Shown one piece after another: positions 1 to 9,370 of a DNA stretch of 64,000 bases. Within the stretch, counting starts at the first letter, position 1; each line of letters opens with the position of its first letter. Location: the NCBI GenBank assembly GCA_016712035.1, contig JADJRT010000001.1, positions 868,001-932,000 of the forward strand, written 5' to 3'. Made by a program: the position numbers and the translations under genes. The DNA is from Flammeovirgaceae bacterium (GTDB lineage: Bacteria > Bacteroidota > Bacteroidia > Cytophagales > Cyclobacteriaceae). The notes below the pieces were generated by a model. The model searched no databases, was not told where the DNA came from, and saw only the letters and a program-made list of their open reading frames with translations.

Positions 1-2
1 GG

Positions 3-689
3 CCAGATGGAAATCGTAAATTGGCCGTATTGATAGGAGAAGGATTGTGGCGGTGGCGCTTAAATGAATTTGCCGACAATGGCAACACGCAAATGTTTGA
101 TGAGTTGTTTTCAAAACTTATTCAATACCTGAGTACGCTCGAAGAGAAACGAAAATTCAGAAGCTATCCTTTGCAGAATGAATTTTCGAATGCCGAACCG
201 GCCGTTATTGAGAGTCAGGTGTATAATGATTTGTATGAGTTAATCTATGGCAATACAATTCGTCTTGAAATTCGCAATGAACAAGGCGAAGCATCTACGT
301 ATAGTTATATCACAAGCCCCGGAAGTTCGCGCTATCGGATCGGTGGATTGAAGGAAGGAATTTATCGGTTTACAGCATCTACCTCAATCAACAGTAAAAC
401 AGAAACTGTTACGGGTCAATTTCTGGTAAAGGCGCAAAATGTAGAAGCTCAAAATCTTACGGCCGACTTTGGTTTGCTGAGGACTTTGTCCAAAGAATCA
501 GGAGGTAAATTTTATACTACAAGTCAATGGGCTGAATTGACAACCGATCTTCAACAAACAAAAACAGCCAGTCTGATTCACTCAGAAGAGACCTTTAATC
601 AGTTGATAAATTTGAAATGGGTGTTCTTTCTTTTGCTAGCGCTGATCAGCACCGAATGGTTTTTAAGAAAGTATTTAGGGAGCTATTAA
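3..689 (+). CDS. C-terminal part of a large membrane protein (5' end outside the window)
   Basis: The reading frame is open from the left edge, so only the last 228 residues are seen. The motif GEGLWRWRL near the visible start and the single hydrophobic segment WVFFLLLALISTEWFL near the C-terminus are typical of large Bacteroidota inner-membrane proteins related to BatA/VWA-type proteins, which hold an extracytoplasmic domain between membrane segments. The middle region is beta-rich and has no catalytic motif that I recognise. The gene ends at a strong hairpin that it shares with the convergent clpC gene. The family assignment rests on general resemblance only; that it is a coding region is secure. 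Confidence 0.75.
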   Translation, partial: PDGNRKLAVLIGEGLWRWRLNEFADNGNTQMFDELFSKLIQYLSTLEEKRKFRSYPLQNEFSNAEPAVIESQVYNDLYELIYGNTIRLEIRNEQGEASTYSYITSPGSSRYRIGGLKEGIYRFTASTSINSKTETVTGQFLVKAQNVEAQNLTADFGLLRTLSKESGGKFYTTSQWAELTTDLQQTKTASLIHSEETFNQLINLKWVFFLLLALISTEWFLRKYLGSY

Positions 690-697
690 AAATGAAA

Positions 698-740
698 AGT
701 CCACAGACTACAGTCAACGGTCGACTGTAGTCTGCGGACT
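698..740. terminator. Bidirectional terminator hairpin between convergent genes
   Basis: An 18-base stem (698-715 with 723-740, one mismatch) closes a 7-base loop. It lies between the stop codons of the upstream membrane protein gene and clpC, which converge here. A-rich sequence precedes the stem and AAAATTTATT follows it. It can serve both strands. Confidence 0.75.
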
Positions 741-745
741 AAAAT

Positions 746-3301
746 TTATTCACTCTTCTTCTCTTTCGAGGAGGATTTTGGTTTTTTCACTTTGATGGTT
801 AGTACCTCACCCGTGCCTTCATAGTCGGCCAGAATGATACCACCTTCAACAATTTCGCCTTTCAGGATTTCTTCGGCTACCGGATCTTCCAAATATTTCT
901 GGATAGCCCGGTTTAGCGGACGAGCACCAAACTGTGGATCGTACCCTTTTTCTGCGAGGAAGTCTTTGGCCTTATCTGTGAGCTCAACATTATATCCAAT
1001 GGTAAGAATCCGCGCAAATAATTTGGTAAGCGTGATATCAATGATTTTGTGAATGTGCTCGCGTTGAAGTGTGTTAAACACAATCACATCATCCAGACGA
1101 TTCAAAAATTCAGGGCTGAAAGCACGCTTCAACGCAGTTTGAATTGTTGACTTCATCACCTCTTCATCGTTGTCGCGTTTGGCGCTGGTGGTAAAACCAA
1201 TTCCCGCTCCGAAATCTTTTAAGTCACGAACACCAATATTGGATGTCATGATGATAATCGTATTTCTGAAATCTACTCTGCGGCCGAGGCCATCCGTTAA
1301 AATTCCATCATCCAACACCTGAAGTAAAATGTTGAATACATCCGGGTGCGCTTTTTCAATCTCGTCTAACAGAACAACCGAATACGGCTTGCGTCTTACC
1401 TTTTCAGTAAGCTGTCCGCCTTCTTCGTAACCCACATACCCGGGAGGCGCACCGACTAAACGCGATACGGAGAATTTCTCCATGTATTCACTCATGTCGA
1501 TACGAACTAATGCATCGTCTTTATCAAACAGATAGGTAGCCAAAACTTTAGCCAATTCTGTTTTTCCTACACCCGTTGGTCCCAGGAATATAAATGAACC
1601 AATAGGTTTTCTTGGATCTTTCAAGCCAACCCGTGTACGCTGAATAGCTTTCGTTAATTTTTTAATGGCTTCTTCCTGACCAATCACTTTACCACTTAAC
1701 TGATCGGCCATACCCAAAAGCTTGTTGCTTTCTTTCTGTGCTATCCGATTAGCGGGGATACCCGTCATCATACCTACTACATCGGCAACATTATCTTCTG
1801 TTACTGTGTATTTTTCAGTACGCGTTTTTTCTTCCCACCGCGCTTTAGCAAGATCCAACTGTTCAATTAGTTTTTTCTCTTTGTCTCGCAGTTGAGCGGC
1901 CTCTTCATATTTCTGCCTTTTCACCACGCGATTCTTTTCCTTCTTCACGTCTTCAATAGCCTCTTCATATTTTACAATATCTTCAGGCACATGAATGTTG
2001 TTGATGTGGACGCGCGCTCCGGCCTCATCCATTACATCAATTGCCTTATCGGGAAGAAAGCGGTCGCTGATGTAGCGGTCTGATAATTTCACACACGCCT
2101 CTAACGCTTCTTTGGTATAGCTTACATGGTGATGATCTTCGTATTTTTCTTTGATATTTTCAAGAATCTGAATGGTTTCATCTACTGAGGTAGAATCTAC
2201 CATCACCATCTGGAATCTACGCGCCAAGGCGCCATCTTTTTCTATATACTGCCGATACTCATCTAACGTAGTAGCACCAATACATTGAATATCTCCACGC
2301 GCTAAAGCAGGTTTAAACATATTCGAGGCATCGAGCGAACCCGATGCGCCACCGGCACCCACGATGGTATGCAATTCATCTATAAAGAGAATTACATCGG
2401 CTGATTTTTCCAATTCATTCATTACCGCCTTCATGCGTTCTTCAAACTGGCCACGGTATTTTGTGCCGGCCACTAGTGAAGCGAGGTCAAGGGTAACTAC
2501 GCGCTTTCCAAAAAGAACCCGCGATACTTTTTTCTGAATGATTCGCAAGGCAAGACCTTCGGCAATTGCAGATTTACCAACACCTGGTTCGCCAATTAAA
2601 ATCGGGTTGTTTTTCTTTCTACGGCTTAAGATCTGTGCAACCCGTTCAATTTCTTTTTCGCGACCCACTATTGGATCAAGTTTATTGTCCTCAGCAAGTT
2701 TTGTTAGGTCGCGACCGAAATTATCAAGTACCGGAGTGCGGGATTTCTCAGCGCCTTTTTTCTCTTTGCCACCACTGCCGGGGTTCGCACCACTTCCAAA
2801 CATTTTGGAAGAATCATCATCCGGATCATCGGTGTCAGAAGCAGATGTGGGTTGATCAGTTTGGTATTCAAGCATTTCTTTTACAACATCATAAGCCACA
2901 TCAAACTTGTTAAGAATTTGTGTCCCCAGGTTGTCAGGATCGCGAAGGATGGATAACAGCAAGTGCTCTGTTCCAATCAACTGCGCTTTAAATATCTTGG
3001 CTTCGAGGTAGGTGATCTTAAGCACCTTTTCGGAAGCCCTGGTTAATGGGATGTTTGCCAGATTTTTTATCTCATGAGTGGCTGTGCCTTTGGAAATCTT
3101 TTCAATTTCACCTCTAAGATCATCGAGAGGCACCCCTAATTTTTTTAACACGCCTACGGCCACGCCTTCACCTTCGCGAATCATCCCCAAAAGAAGATGC
3201 TCGGTTCCAATATAGTCATGACCCAGTCTTAAGGCTTCTTCCCGGCTTAATGAAATTACTTCTTTGACCCGGTTAGAAAATTTTGCTTCCATATTTGACA
3301 T
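746..3301 (-). CDS. clpC: ATP-dependent Clp protease ATP-binding subunit ClpC
   Basis: ClpC is a cytoplasmic AAA+ unfoldase that feeds substrates to ClpP. The 851-residue protein has two N-terminal Clp repeats (about residues 5-150), an acidic linker (about 155-170), a first ATPase domain with Walker A GEPGVGKS near 237, a UVR-type coiled middle segment near 465-500 (YEEAAQLRDKEKKLIEQL), and a second ATPase domain with Walker A GPTGVGKT near 575. This is the full-length ClpC layout. The start could be the first ATG or the one three codons later (MEAKFSNRVKEVI); the second matches the family better. The adaptor clpS lies elsewhere in this window at 18.9 kb. No frame break is present. Confidence 0.97.
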   Translation of the reverse strand: MSNMEAKFSNRVKEVISLSREEALRLGHDYIGTEHLLLGMIREGEGVAVGVLKKLGVPLDDLRGEIEKISKGTATHEIKNLANIPLTRASEKVLKITYLEAKIFKAQLIGTEHLLLSILRDPDNLGTQILNKFDVAYDVVKEMLEYQTDQPTSASDTDDPDDDSSKMFGSGANPGSGGKEKKGAEKSRTPVLDNFGRDLTKLAEDNKLDPIVGREKEIERVAQILSRRKKNNPILIGEPGVGKSAIAEGLALRIIQKKVSRVLFGKRVVTLDLASLVAGTKYRGQFEERMKAVMNELEKSADVILFIDELHTIVGAGGASGSLDASNMFKPALARGDIQCIGATTLDEYRQYIEKDGALARRFQMVMVDSTSVDETIQILENIKEKYEDHHHVSYTKEALEACVKLSDRYISDRFLPDKAIDVMDEAGARVHINNIHVPEDIVKYEEAIEDVKKEKNRVVKRQKYEEAAQLRDKEKKLIEQLDLAKARWEEKTRTEKYTVTEDNVADVVGMMTGIPANRIAQKESNKLLGMADQLSGKVIGQEEAIKKLTKAIQRTRVGLKDPRKPIGSFIFLGPTGVGKTELAKVLATYLFDKDDALVRIDMSEYMEKFSVSRLVGAPPGYVGYEEGGQLTEKVRRKPYSVVLLDEIEKAHPDVFNILLQVLDDGILTDGLGRRVDFRNTIIIMTSNIGVRDLKDFGAGIGFTTSAKRDNDEEVMKSTIQTALKRAFSPEFLNRLDDVIVFNTLQREHIHKIIDITLTKLFARILTIGYNVELTDKAKDFLAEKGYDPQFGARPLNRAIQKYLEDPVAEEILKGEIVEGGIILADYEGTGEVLTIKVKKPKSSSKEKKSE

Positions 3302-3413
3302 ATCTTGAGTATTGTAAATGTAGAGTTTTAAGTGGGATAAGTCAAAAACCTTAACAAGCCCTAGTTACTGATTTCTAAAGTAATCAGGCCCGTTATTTAA
3401 CACATTATAAATT

Positions 3414-4052
3414 TTATTTGTTCAACTCTTTATTCCGTGAGGCTAGCAGAAGGGAACCCGTCTGAGGGCCTTCGCAAAAAAGAAGGTCGATCAAGCTGAG
3501 GTTTGCTGCAAATTGATTGCCAAATACCTGCTGATAGGAAGTGGGTTTATAGATGGACCTATCTGAATAAGGTTTTTTGGCTTGAATCGCTGAGCGCAGA
3601 TCATAAAAAGTTGAATCCGGACTTTTTTCGTACGCCACACTTACAGCGACAACAGGCTTGTGTCGAATACATTTCAGACAGAATGACAGCAGTTCGAGAT
3701 TTAAATCAAAAAGAAAGTCCTGATTTTGATAAATTATTTTTTTTAAATCATCGGCATAGAATTCAAAATAGGGAGCCTTACGATAGGCTGATTCAATGGT
3801 GCGCCAGTGATTATTTTGCCAATGAATACTATAGTCAATACGAACATCCTTGCTGGAAACTTTTCCATGTTTATTGGTAAGTGGAACCACTAACATTTCG
3901 GTGCCTTGTGCTGTCTTAATATAGCATCGATTCCGAAAGCTTTGTTTTACATAATGTTCGTGTTGTTCCCATTTGATTTCATCAAATTGTTGCAATACAA
4001 CCATGTACTCCAACGAGGGTAGATAATGAGGTTCTATGAGTAAGGATTTCAA
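3414..4052 (-). CDS. WbqC family protein
   Basis: This 212-residue protein matches the WbqC family. The N-terminal LIEPHYLPSLEYM, the YVKQSFRNRCYI segment and the later VPL motif are characteristic. WbqC proteins are often found in polysaccharide or glycan loci, but their reaction is not well defined and no such locus is visible here. The gene is intact and of normal length. It is transcribed leftward and lies just upstream of clpC, about 110 bases away. The family call is firm and the function is not known. Confidence 0.85.
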   Translation of the reverse strand: MKSLLIEPHYLPSLEYMVVLQQFDEIKWEQHEHYVKQSFRNRCYIKTAQGTEMLVVPLTNKHGKVSSKDVRIDYSIHWQNNHWRTIESAYRKAPYFEFYADDLKKIIYQNQDFLFDLNLELLSFCLKCIRHKPVVAVSVAYEKSPDSTFYDLRSAIQAKKPYSDRSIYKPTSYQQVFGNQFAANLSLIDLLFCEGPQTGSLLLASRNKELNK

Positions 4053-4091
4053 GCGGCTAAATTCAAAACAGAAAATTGAAATCGATTTTAA

Positions 4092-4710
4092 TTATTCAAA
4101 AATACCCAGTCCTTGCCGGGTAACCACCGCCTCTCCACTAGTAAAATCCACAATGGTAGAGGGCACATTACCACCTGTGCCGCCATCAATTACCACATCT
4201 ACTTCGTTTTGAAGTCCTCATAAATTTCTTCCGGATCGGTCGTATACTCCTTTATTAAATCATCATCCTTTATAGAAGATGTAATGAGTGGGTTCTCTAA
4301 CAAGTGTACCAGGGCGAGCGGAATCGGGTGTGCTGGAATTCGGATGCCGACTGTTTTTTTGTTGACATTTAAAATTTTGGGCACATTGGAGTTAGATTCG
4401 AAAATGAAGGTGAACGGACCCGGTAATAATTTTTTCAGCGCTTTAAACTCGGGCGTATCGAGTCGTTTAACATAGTTTGAAATATGACTGAGATCGCTGC
4501 AGATAAAAGAGAGATTTAACTTTTGAGGTTTAACATCGGTTATGTGACAAAGTTTTTCTATTGCCCTGCGATTCATCAGGTCACAACCAATTCCATAAAT
4601 AGTATCCGTTGGGTACACCACGATCGCTCCTTTTTAAGGAGGTCGACCACATACGCAATTTTGCGTGGCTCAGGCGTAACCGGGTGAATGTTTAAAAATA
4701 AAGCCGACAT
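4092..4710 (-). CDS. yciO: YrdC/YciO family protein (threonylcarbamoyl-AMP synthase-like), two frame breaks
   Basis: The reconstructed protein of about 206 residues begins MSALFLNIHPVTPEPRK and continues to GAIVVYPTDTIYGIGCDL, the nucleotide-binding signature of the YrdC/Sua5 fold. The IHP start and short length fit the YciO branch better than Sua5. YrdC proteins make threonylcarbamoyl-adenylate for tRNA t6A37; the role of YciO is less certain. One base is missing near 4633, in the AAAAAGG run between LLKK and GAIVV. A second is missing near 4205, before EVDVVIDGGTGG. Both repairs restore family-typical sequence to the stop at 4092. A true pseudogene is possible but unlikely given similar breaks across the window. 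Confidence 0.85.
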
Positions 4711-4797
4711 AATTCGTTTTGCGACAACAATTCCAAAGCCTGCAAGTTAAAAGGTTAAATCAAATAGTGTATAGGTAGTGGTCTGCACACATTTTAG

Positions 4798-4805
4798 TAA
4801 TTTTG
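4798..4805 (+). promoter_or_regulatory. Bacteroidota -7 promoter box upstream of mltG
   Basis: TAATTTTG matches the TAnnTTTG consensus of the Bacteroidota housekeeping sigma factor. It ends 17 bases before the mltG ATG. I do not see a clear TTG -33 element at ideal spacing. Confidence 0.5.
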
Positions 4806-4821
4806 AACTCTAATTTTATTT

Positions 4822-5873
4822 ATGGCCGAAATATCCAAGACCAAGCTTACTTTTTTTCTTATCACGTCCACTTTGTTGATCACGTTTGTCTTTTATGCCT
4901 ATCAGATTTTATATACGCCCAATATACTGGTAGACCGAGATGACAGGACATTTATTATCCGAAGCGGCTATACTTTTCGCAAAGTTCAGCAAGAATTAGG
5001 TAAAGGGGGATTTGTAAATGATATGGTCTCCTTTAGTTTTTTAGCACGCATCAAAGATTATGATAAGCATGTGTTGCCGGGCCGTTACACGTTGCGTAGA
5101 AACATGACCAATATTCAGGCTATTGATGTTTTGGAATCGGGAAGCAGGCAAGCCGTGAAAGTGACATTTACCAACGTGCGACTATTGGATGAACTTTCAG
5201 AAAAGATCACAAAAAATATTGGCGTTTCTCCTGTTGAATTTGATGAAGCGTTAGAAGAATTTATCGAAGCCAATACAGAAGGTTTTACAAAGGAAAATGC
5301 GATTAGCATGTTCTTGCCGAATACCTATGAGGTGTACTTTAATGTATTACCCGATGAGTTGATAGAGCGAATGCACGATGAGTATAAAAATTTTGGAATG
5401 AAGAACGACTAGCCAAGGCGCAGGCTATCGGCCTTACACCTTTTGAAGTCTCTACCTTAGCTTCAATTGTGCAAGCAGAGAGCGTTAAAAAAGAAGAATC
5501 AAAGATCATTGCAGGACTTTACATCAATCGATTAAAACGCAACATACCCCTGCAGGCAGATCCCACGTTAGTGTTTGCCACAAAGGATTTTGGCGCAAAG
5601 CGTGTTCTTAATAGTCATAAGGAAATTGATTCTCCTTATAACACGTACAAGAATGCAGGATTGCCACCCGGCCCGATTAACATGCCTCAGATATATACAA
5701 TCGATGCGGTATTAGATTATCAAAAGCATGAATACATATATATGTGTGCCCGCGAGGATTTTTCCGGAAATCATAATTTTGCAACCAACCTAACTGAGCA
5801 CAATAGAAACGCCCAGCGATACCAAAAAGCATTAACCCTGGAAATACAGAAGGGAAGACAGCAAAAGAAATAA
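4822..5873 (+). CDS. mltG: Endolytic murein transglycosylase MltG, one frame break
   Basis: MltG cuts nascent peptidoglycan strands at the inner membrane and is thought to terminate glycan synthesis. The protein has an N-terminal membrane anchor (about residues 9-28), a LysM-like first half, and a YceG domain. The catalytic Glu lies in IVQAES, and INRL plus LQADPTLVFA downstream are family hallmarks. The frame breaks near 5387-5394 in an AAAAATTTT run; one added base joins both halves into about 350 residues, the usual length. Its stop overlaps the start of the following thioesterase by one base, which suggests an operon with that gene and the YihY gene. Confidence 0.93.
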
Positions 5874-6280
5874 TGTATACATCCGAAACCCATATACGCG
5901 TACGTTACGGAGAGACTGACCAGATGGGCTACGTGTATTACGGAAACTATGCCATGTACTACGAAGTAGGGCGTGTTGAGAGTTTACGAAAGTTAGGCTT
6001 AACCTATAAGGAATTGGAGGCAATGGGTGTTATGATGCCTGTACTGGAGAATAAGTCTCGCTACTTGTCGGCAGCCTTGTATGATGACGCTTTAAAGATT
6101 GTTACTACCATTCGGGAGAAGCCGGGTGTGCGCATTCGGTTTGAATATGATATCTTCAATGGTGAGGGTACGCTGATTCATCAGGGAGAAACGATTTTGG
6201 CCTTTGTTGATAAAAAAACCGGGCGTCCTTGCAGGCCCCCGCAGGTATTTCAGGAAGTATTGAAGTCTTTTTTCTCATGA
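5873..6280 (+). CDS. Acyl-CoA thioesterase, YbgC/4HBT hot-dog family
   Basis: This 135-residue protein is a single hot-dog domain. The N-terminal RVRYGETDQMGYVYYGNY holds the conserved Asp of the 4HBT/YbgC active site. Family members hydrolyse acyl-CoA or acyl-ACP thioesters in the cytoplasm. The ATG overlaps the stop of mltG by one base, and its own stop overlaps the ATG of the next gene (ATGA), so the three genes are probably translated from one message. The natural substrate cannot be read from the sequence. Confidence 0.9.
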   Translation: MYTSETHIRVRYGETDQMGYVYYGNYAMYYEVGRVESLRKLGLTYKELEAMGVMMPVLENKSRYLSAALYDDALKIVTTIREKPGVRIRFEYDIFNGEGTLIHQGETILAFVDKKTGRPCRPPQVFQEVLKSFFS

Positions 6281-7272
6281 AGTATGTAACCCGAAAACGT
6301 ATTCTGGAATATTCCGGTGCTCGCACGGGGCGCAGTTGGCTAAAGAAAATCAGATTCAAGCGCTACGGAAATCTTTCCCTTTATAGATTTTTGATCATCT
6401 TTTCGCATAACATCGATGAAGATGAAATTCTGGATCGCTCCAATGGGGTTGCCTATAATTTTATTCTAGCCACTTTTCCGGCTATCATTTTTCTTTTCAC
6501 ACTTATCCCCTACATCACTATTTTATATCCTGCGGTAACCAGTGAAGTAATAATTCGGTTTTTGGGAGATTACCTCCCGCCCAGTATGTACGAAGTTATC
6601 TCCACCACGGTACTGGATATTGTAAACAACCAGCGCGGAGGACTTCTAACGCTAGGGTTTCTTTTTGCACTTTATCTGGCAACAAATGGTATGATGGCTT
6701 TGATGCGGGCCTTTAACGCGTGCTATCGTACAGTGGAGAAAAGAAATCCATTTATGATGCGATTAACCGCCACCGGATTAACCTTTATGTTAGCCGCGGT
6801 TTTATTGTTAGCTGCCGTGCTCTTAATTGTAGGACAATTGGTTTTGGAACACATGTTGGATAACATTGCTCAGTTTAGCACATTAAACCTGGACGAATAC
6901 ACCATTCAATTTATTTTCCTCCTTCGATTCCTCGTTATTTTTATCGTATTCTTTATAGCCATTTCCTTTATCTATTATTTTGGTCCAGCAGTTCATTACA
7001 ACTGGAGTTTTTTTTCTGTTGGTTCAATACTGGCTACATTGGCTATCCTGGCTATTTCGTATGTGTTCTCCTTTTACATTACCAACTTTGGAAGTTATAA
7101 CAAAGTGTATGGTTCCATTGGGGCGCTAATCGCTATGATGATCTGGATTCAACTGATCACCATTGTGCTTTTGTTTGGCTATGAAGTAAACGCCAGCCTG
7201 CACTATGGACAGAAGTTAGAAGCCGTGCGCTCAAACTTGAAGAAGAATAGATTGGATAAAGCAATGCGCTAG
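6277..7272 (+). CDS. YihY/BrkB family inner-membrane protein
   Basis: The protein of 331 residues carries the YihY/virulence factor BrkB domain with about six membrane segments. Typical features are SNGVAYNFILATFPAIIF near the first segment, and YGSIGALIAMMIWIQL and GYEVNASL near the end. The ATG at 6277 overlaps the thioesterase stop (ATGA) and gives a normal family length; the reading frame stays open upstream but that start would lie inside the thioesterase gene. The molecular role of this family is not established; earlier naming as ribonuclease BN was withdrawn. The stop codon lies inside the terminator hairpin. Confidence 0.9.
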   Translation: MKYVTRKRILEYSGARTGRSWLKKIRFKRYGNLSLYRFLIIFSHNIDEDEILDRSNGVAYNFILATFPAIIFLFTLIPYITILYPAVTSEVIIRFLGDYLPPSMYEVISTTVLDIVNNQRGGLLTLGFLFALYLATNGMMALMRAFNACYRTVEKRNPFMMRLTATGLTFMLAAVLLLAAVLLIVGQLVLEHMLDNIAQFSTLNLDEYTIQFIFLLRFLVIFIVFFIAISFIYYFGPAVHYNWSFFSVGSILATLAILAISYVFSFYITNFGSYNKVYGSIGALIAMMIWIQLITIVLLFGYEVNASLHYGQKLEAVRSNLKKNRLDKAMR

Positions 7273-7287
7273 ATTAGGCATTGCTTT
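7258..7287 (+). terminator. Rho-independent terminator after the mltG-thioesterase-yihY operon
   Basis: AAAGCAATGC pairs with GCATTGCTTT around a 10-base loop that contains the stop codon of the YihY gene, followed by a T-rich stretch. The inverted arms also allow termination of the leftward operon that ends at 7336. Confidence 0.7.
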
Positions 7288-7335
7288 TCTTAAACAAGTA
7301 AGATTGATTCGATAACATTAGTGGTAACACATTTT

Positions 7336-8067
7336 TTACTTCTTCAAAGAAGCCTTCGTAAAAATGTGTTCAGGAATCTCCACATTGAATTCAATTTTAT
7401 CGATAATGAAATCTGTTCCCTCCCCATCCTTTAACACATCCTTATAATTCATTTTGGTTGGATACCAACGACCATCAATTTTCTTCACGTCACTCATAAC
7501 CGTCCGCTTAAGCATTTGGCCACTTTTTGCAAAGAGTTCTTCTTTTAAAGGAATGAAACGCTCCTGATCAATCCACGCTTTTCTACTATGATAGATAACG
7601 TTATCTACTTTCGCGATGAGTTCAAGTACCCAAACTTTTCTTCCATCAATCGTTTCTTCACCCACAACTTTTGAGTTGTACATGTCTGTTAGTTTACGAT
7701 CTTCCATCATGTCTTCATACGAAAGGTCTGATCCCATAACGGATTGACGAAGCATGTGCCCTGATAATTGAATCGTACGATCAGTAGAAGGTGAATAAAT
7801 CCATAAACGATCTTCAAGCTTCAACATTTTGGTGCCCATCTCGCGTGCAGGAGAAAGGTATTCCGAAAAGGATTTTTTATATCCTTCACCATAACTTCTC
7901 GATACTACCGTGCGGCTGTTTCTTTTACCATGAATCACCATACTGGATTCGGTGATGTTGGTATCGGATGACATGTTGGCGTCAACTTTTTTTAGTATCC
8001 CATCAGCATCCGGGTAGTTTTGAAAGGCAAAGGATAACGAGAGAAATGCAATCAATAAATATTTCAT
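7336..8067 (-). CDS. Outer membrane lipoprotein-sorting (LolA-like) protein
   Basis: The 243-residue protein begins with a signal peptide (MKYLLIAFLSLSFAF) and matches the LolA-like family annotated as outer membrane lipoprotein-sorting protein, with the MGSDLSYEDMME segment and an unclosed beta-barrel pattern of alternating strands. Family members occur beside RND/MMPL or FtsX-type transporters and are thought to carry hydrophobic cargo through the periplasm. Here it is the last gene of a leftward operon behind three FtsX-like permeases, 12 bases after the nearest one. The cargo is unknown; lipoprotein carriage is an inference from fold and neighbours. Confidence 0.85.
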   Translation of the reverse strand: MKYLLIAFLSLSFAFQNYPDADGILKKVDANMSSDTNITESSMVIHGKRNSRTVVSRSYGEGYKKSFSEYLSPAREMGTKMLKLEDRLWIYSPSTDRTIQLSGHMLRQSVMGSDLSYEDMMEDRKLTDMYNSKVVGEETIDGRKVWVLELIAKVDNVIYHSRKAWIDQERFIPLKEELFAKSGQMLKRTVMSDVKKIDGRWYPTKMNYKDVLKDGEGTDFIIDKIEFNVEIPEHIFTKASLKK

Positions 8068-8079
8068 AAATCAATTATT

Positions 8080-9350
8080 TTAAACTTCAAGTTCTTTAAA
8101 TAGTGTGGCGGTTTCGCGTTTATAAATTCCAATTCCGGAAAGCATATTACCAATTACCATAGCTACCAATCCCGGTATGAAACCAATGTACAATAACTGT
8201 GCTGTAAATTTTGCACGCATTACCGATGGCATCATCATCGTGCTGTTTTGCAAGTAAGCGCTGATGTCAATTCCTGTTTGTTGCAAATAAATGGTAATCA
8301 TTACACCAAGGGTCGTTCCTAGAATTGAACCAATCGATCCGATTAGTACCGCTTCCAAAATGATATTCTTATATATTCTTCCTTTCGATTCACCAAGTGC
8401 CAATCGAATACCAAATTCCTGATAGCGTCTTAATCCCCCGAGCAATCCTGTATTCCAAAGTACCAATGACATCGCGAATACAAATATCCCTACGAACAAC
8501 CCAGCATAAACATCCACCATATCCAGGTAACTTCCCAAATTGTTTTGCTCCTTTAAGGTTAGCATAATAGGAGCGAACTCATCGTTTGGATCTGCCTTAC
8601 TATTAAACTCAGCTTTTAATGCCGCAGCTTTTTCGTCTACATATACACCGTCATTTAAAAAGCCAAGAATTTCTGTAGACCCATCTTCCAGATCCAACAT
8701 CTCTTGTGCATCGGAAATATCAATGATGATTGCTCCTTTATCCAAAGCCGAAGCACCAAATCGAATGGCTCCCCTAACAATAAAAGTTTTAAACGACATA
8801 CTGCCGTTCATAGTAGAACCGACATAGGTGATTTCATCTCCGATCTTTACCTTCAACTTGCTTGCGAACTCCTGACCAATTATAGCTTCACCCGGTTTGG
8901 AAGAATTCCGCCCTCCACAATTGAGCTCAGTATGTTCATACGTTCAATTTCGTTGCTATTCGGATTAAAAAGTTCTAATGCCATACCAGAAGCAGGGCCT
9001 TGTCCTTTTGTTTCTCCATTTGCATCGGGCACATCTATCAGTCCACCAAAATTTGTGCGCTTTACCCACTGCAAGGTTGGATATTCATTTCGCAAAGATT
9101 CCAAAAGTGTATCAACACCCAGGATTGCCAAATCAATGGGCATTTGATCCATGGCTTCTTCATACGCTTTCGTTACAATTTTCACATGACCGGTTTGGAA
9201 ACGAGCGCTCTGATCGGTCATATCGCCCATTATACCACGCATGAATCCGCTCAATACGATTGTTAAGGCAACACCAATAATTACTATGGTAATGGGCAAA
9301 ACACTTCTGCTCTTGTCTCGAAGTATACCCTTGAATAAGAATTTAATCAT
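8080..9350 (-). CDS. ABC transporter permease, FtsX/LolC-E type (first of three), one frame break
   Basis: The reconstructed protein of about 423 residues has an N-terminal membrane segment (SVLPITIVIIGVALTIVLSG), a large periplasmic MacB-type core, and three C-terminal membrane segments, the LolC/FtsX layout. It ends with the usual short cytoplasmic tail TATLFKELEV. One base is missing near 8900, after ILPN/KPGEA. The permease is less similar to its two neighbours than they are to each other, so it may be the LolC/E-like partner of a heterodimer. It is probably driven by the ATPase encoded at 11667-12380. Confidence 0.88.
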
Positions 9351-9370
9351 TTTCTTTTTGTTTAAATATT

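Noticed and set aside
834..2913. Several open frames antisense to clpC
   Set aside because: They lie inside a complete, well conserved gene in another frame and show no family resemblance.
5380..5470. Programmed frameshift in mltG
   Set aside because: There is no slippery site plus structure typical of recoding, and similar breaks occur in many unrelated genes, which points to consensus error.
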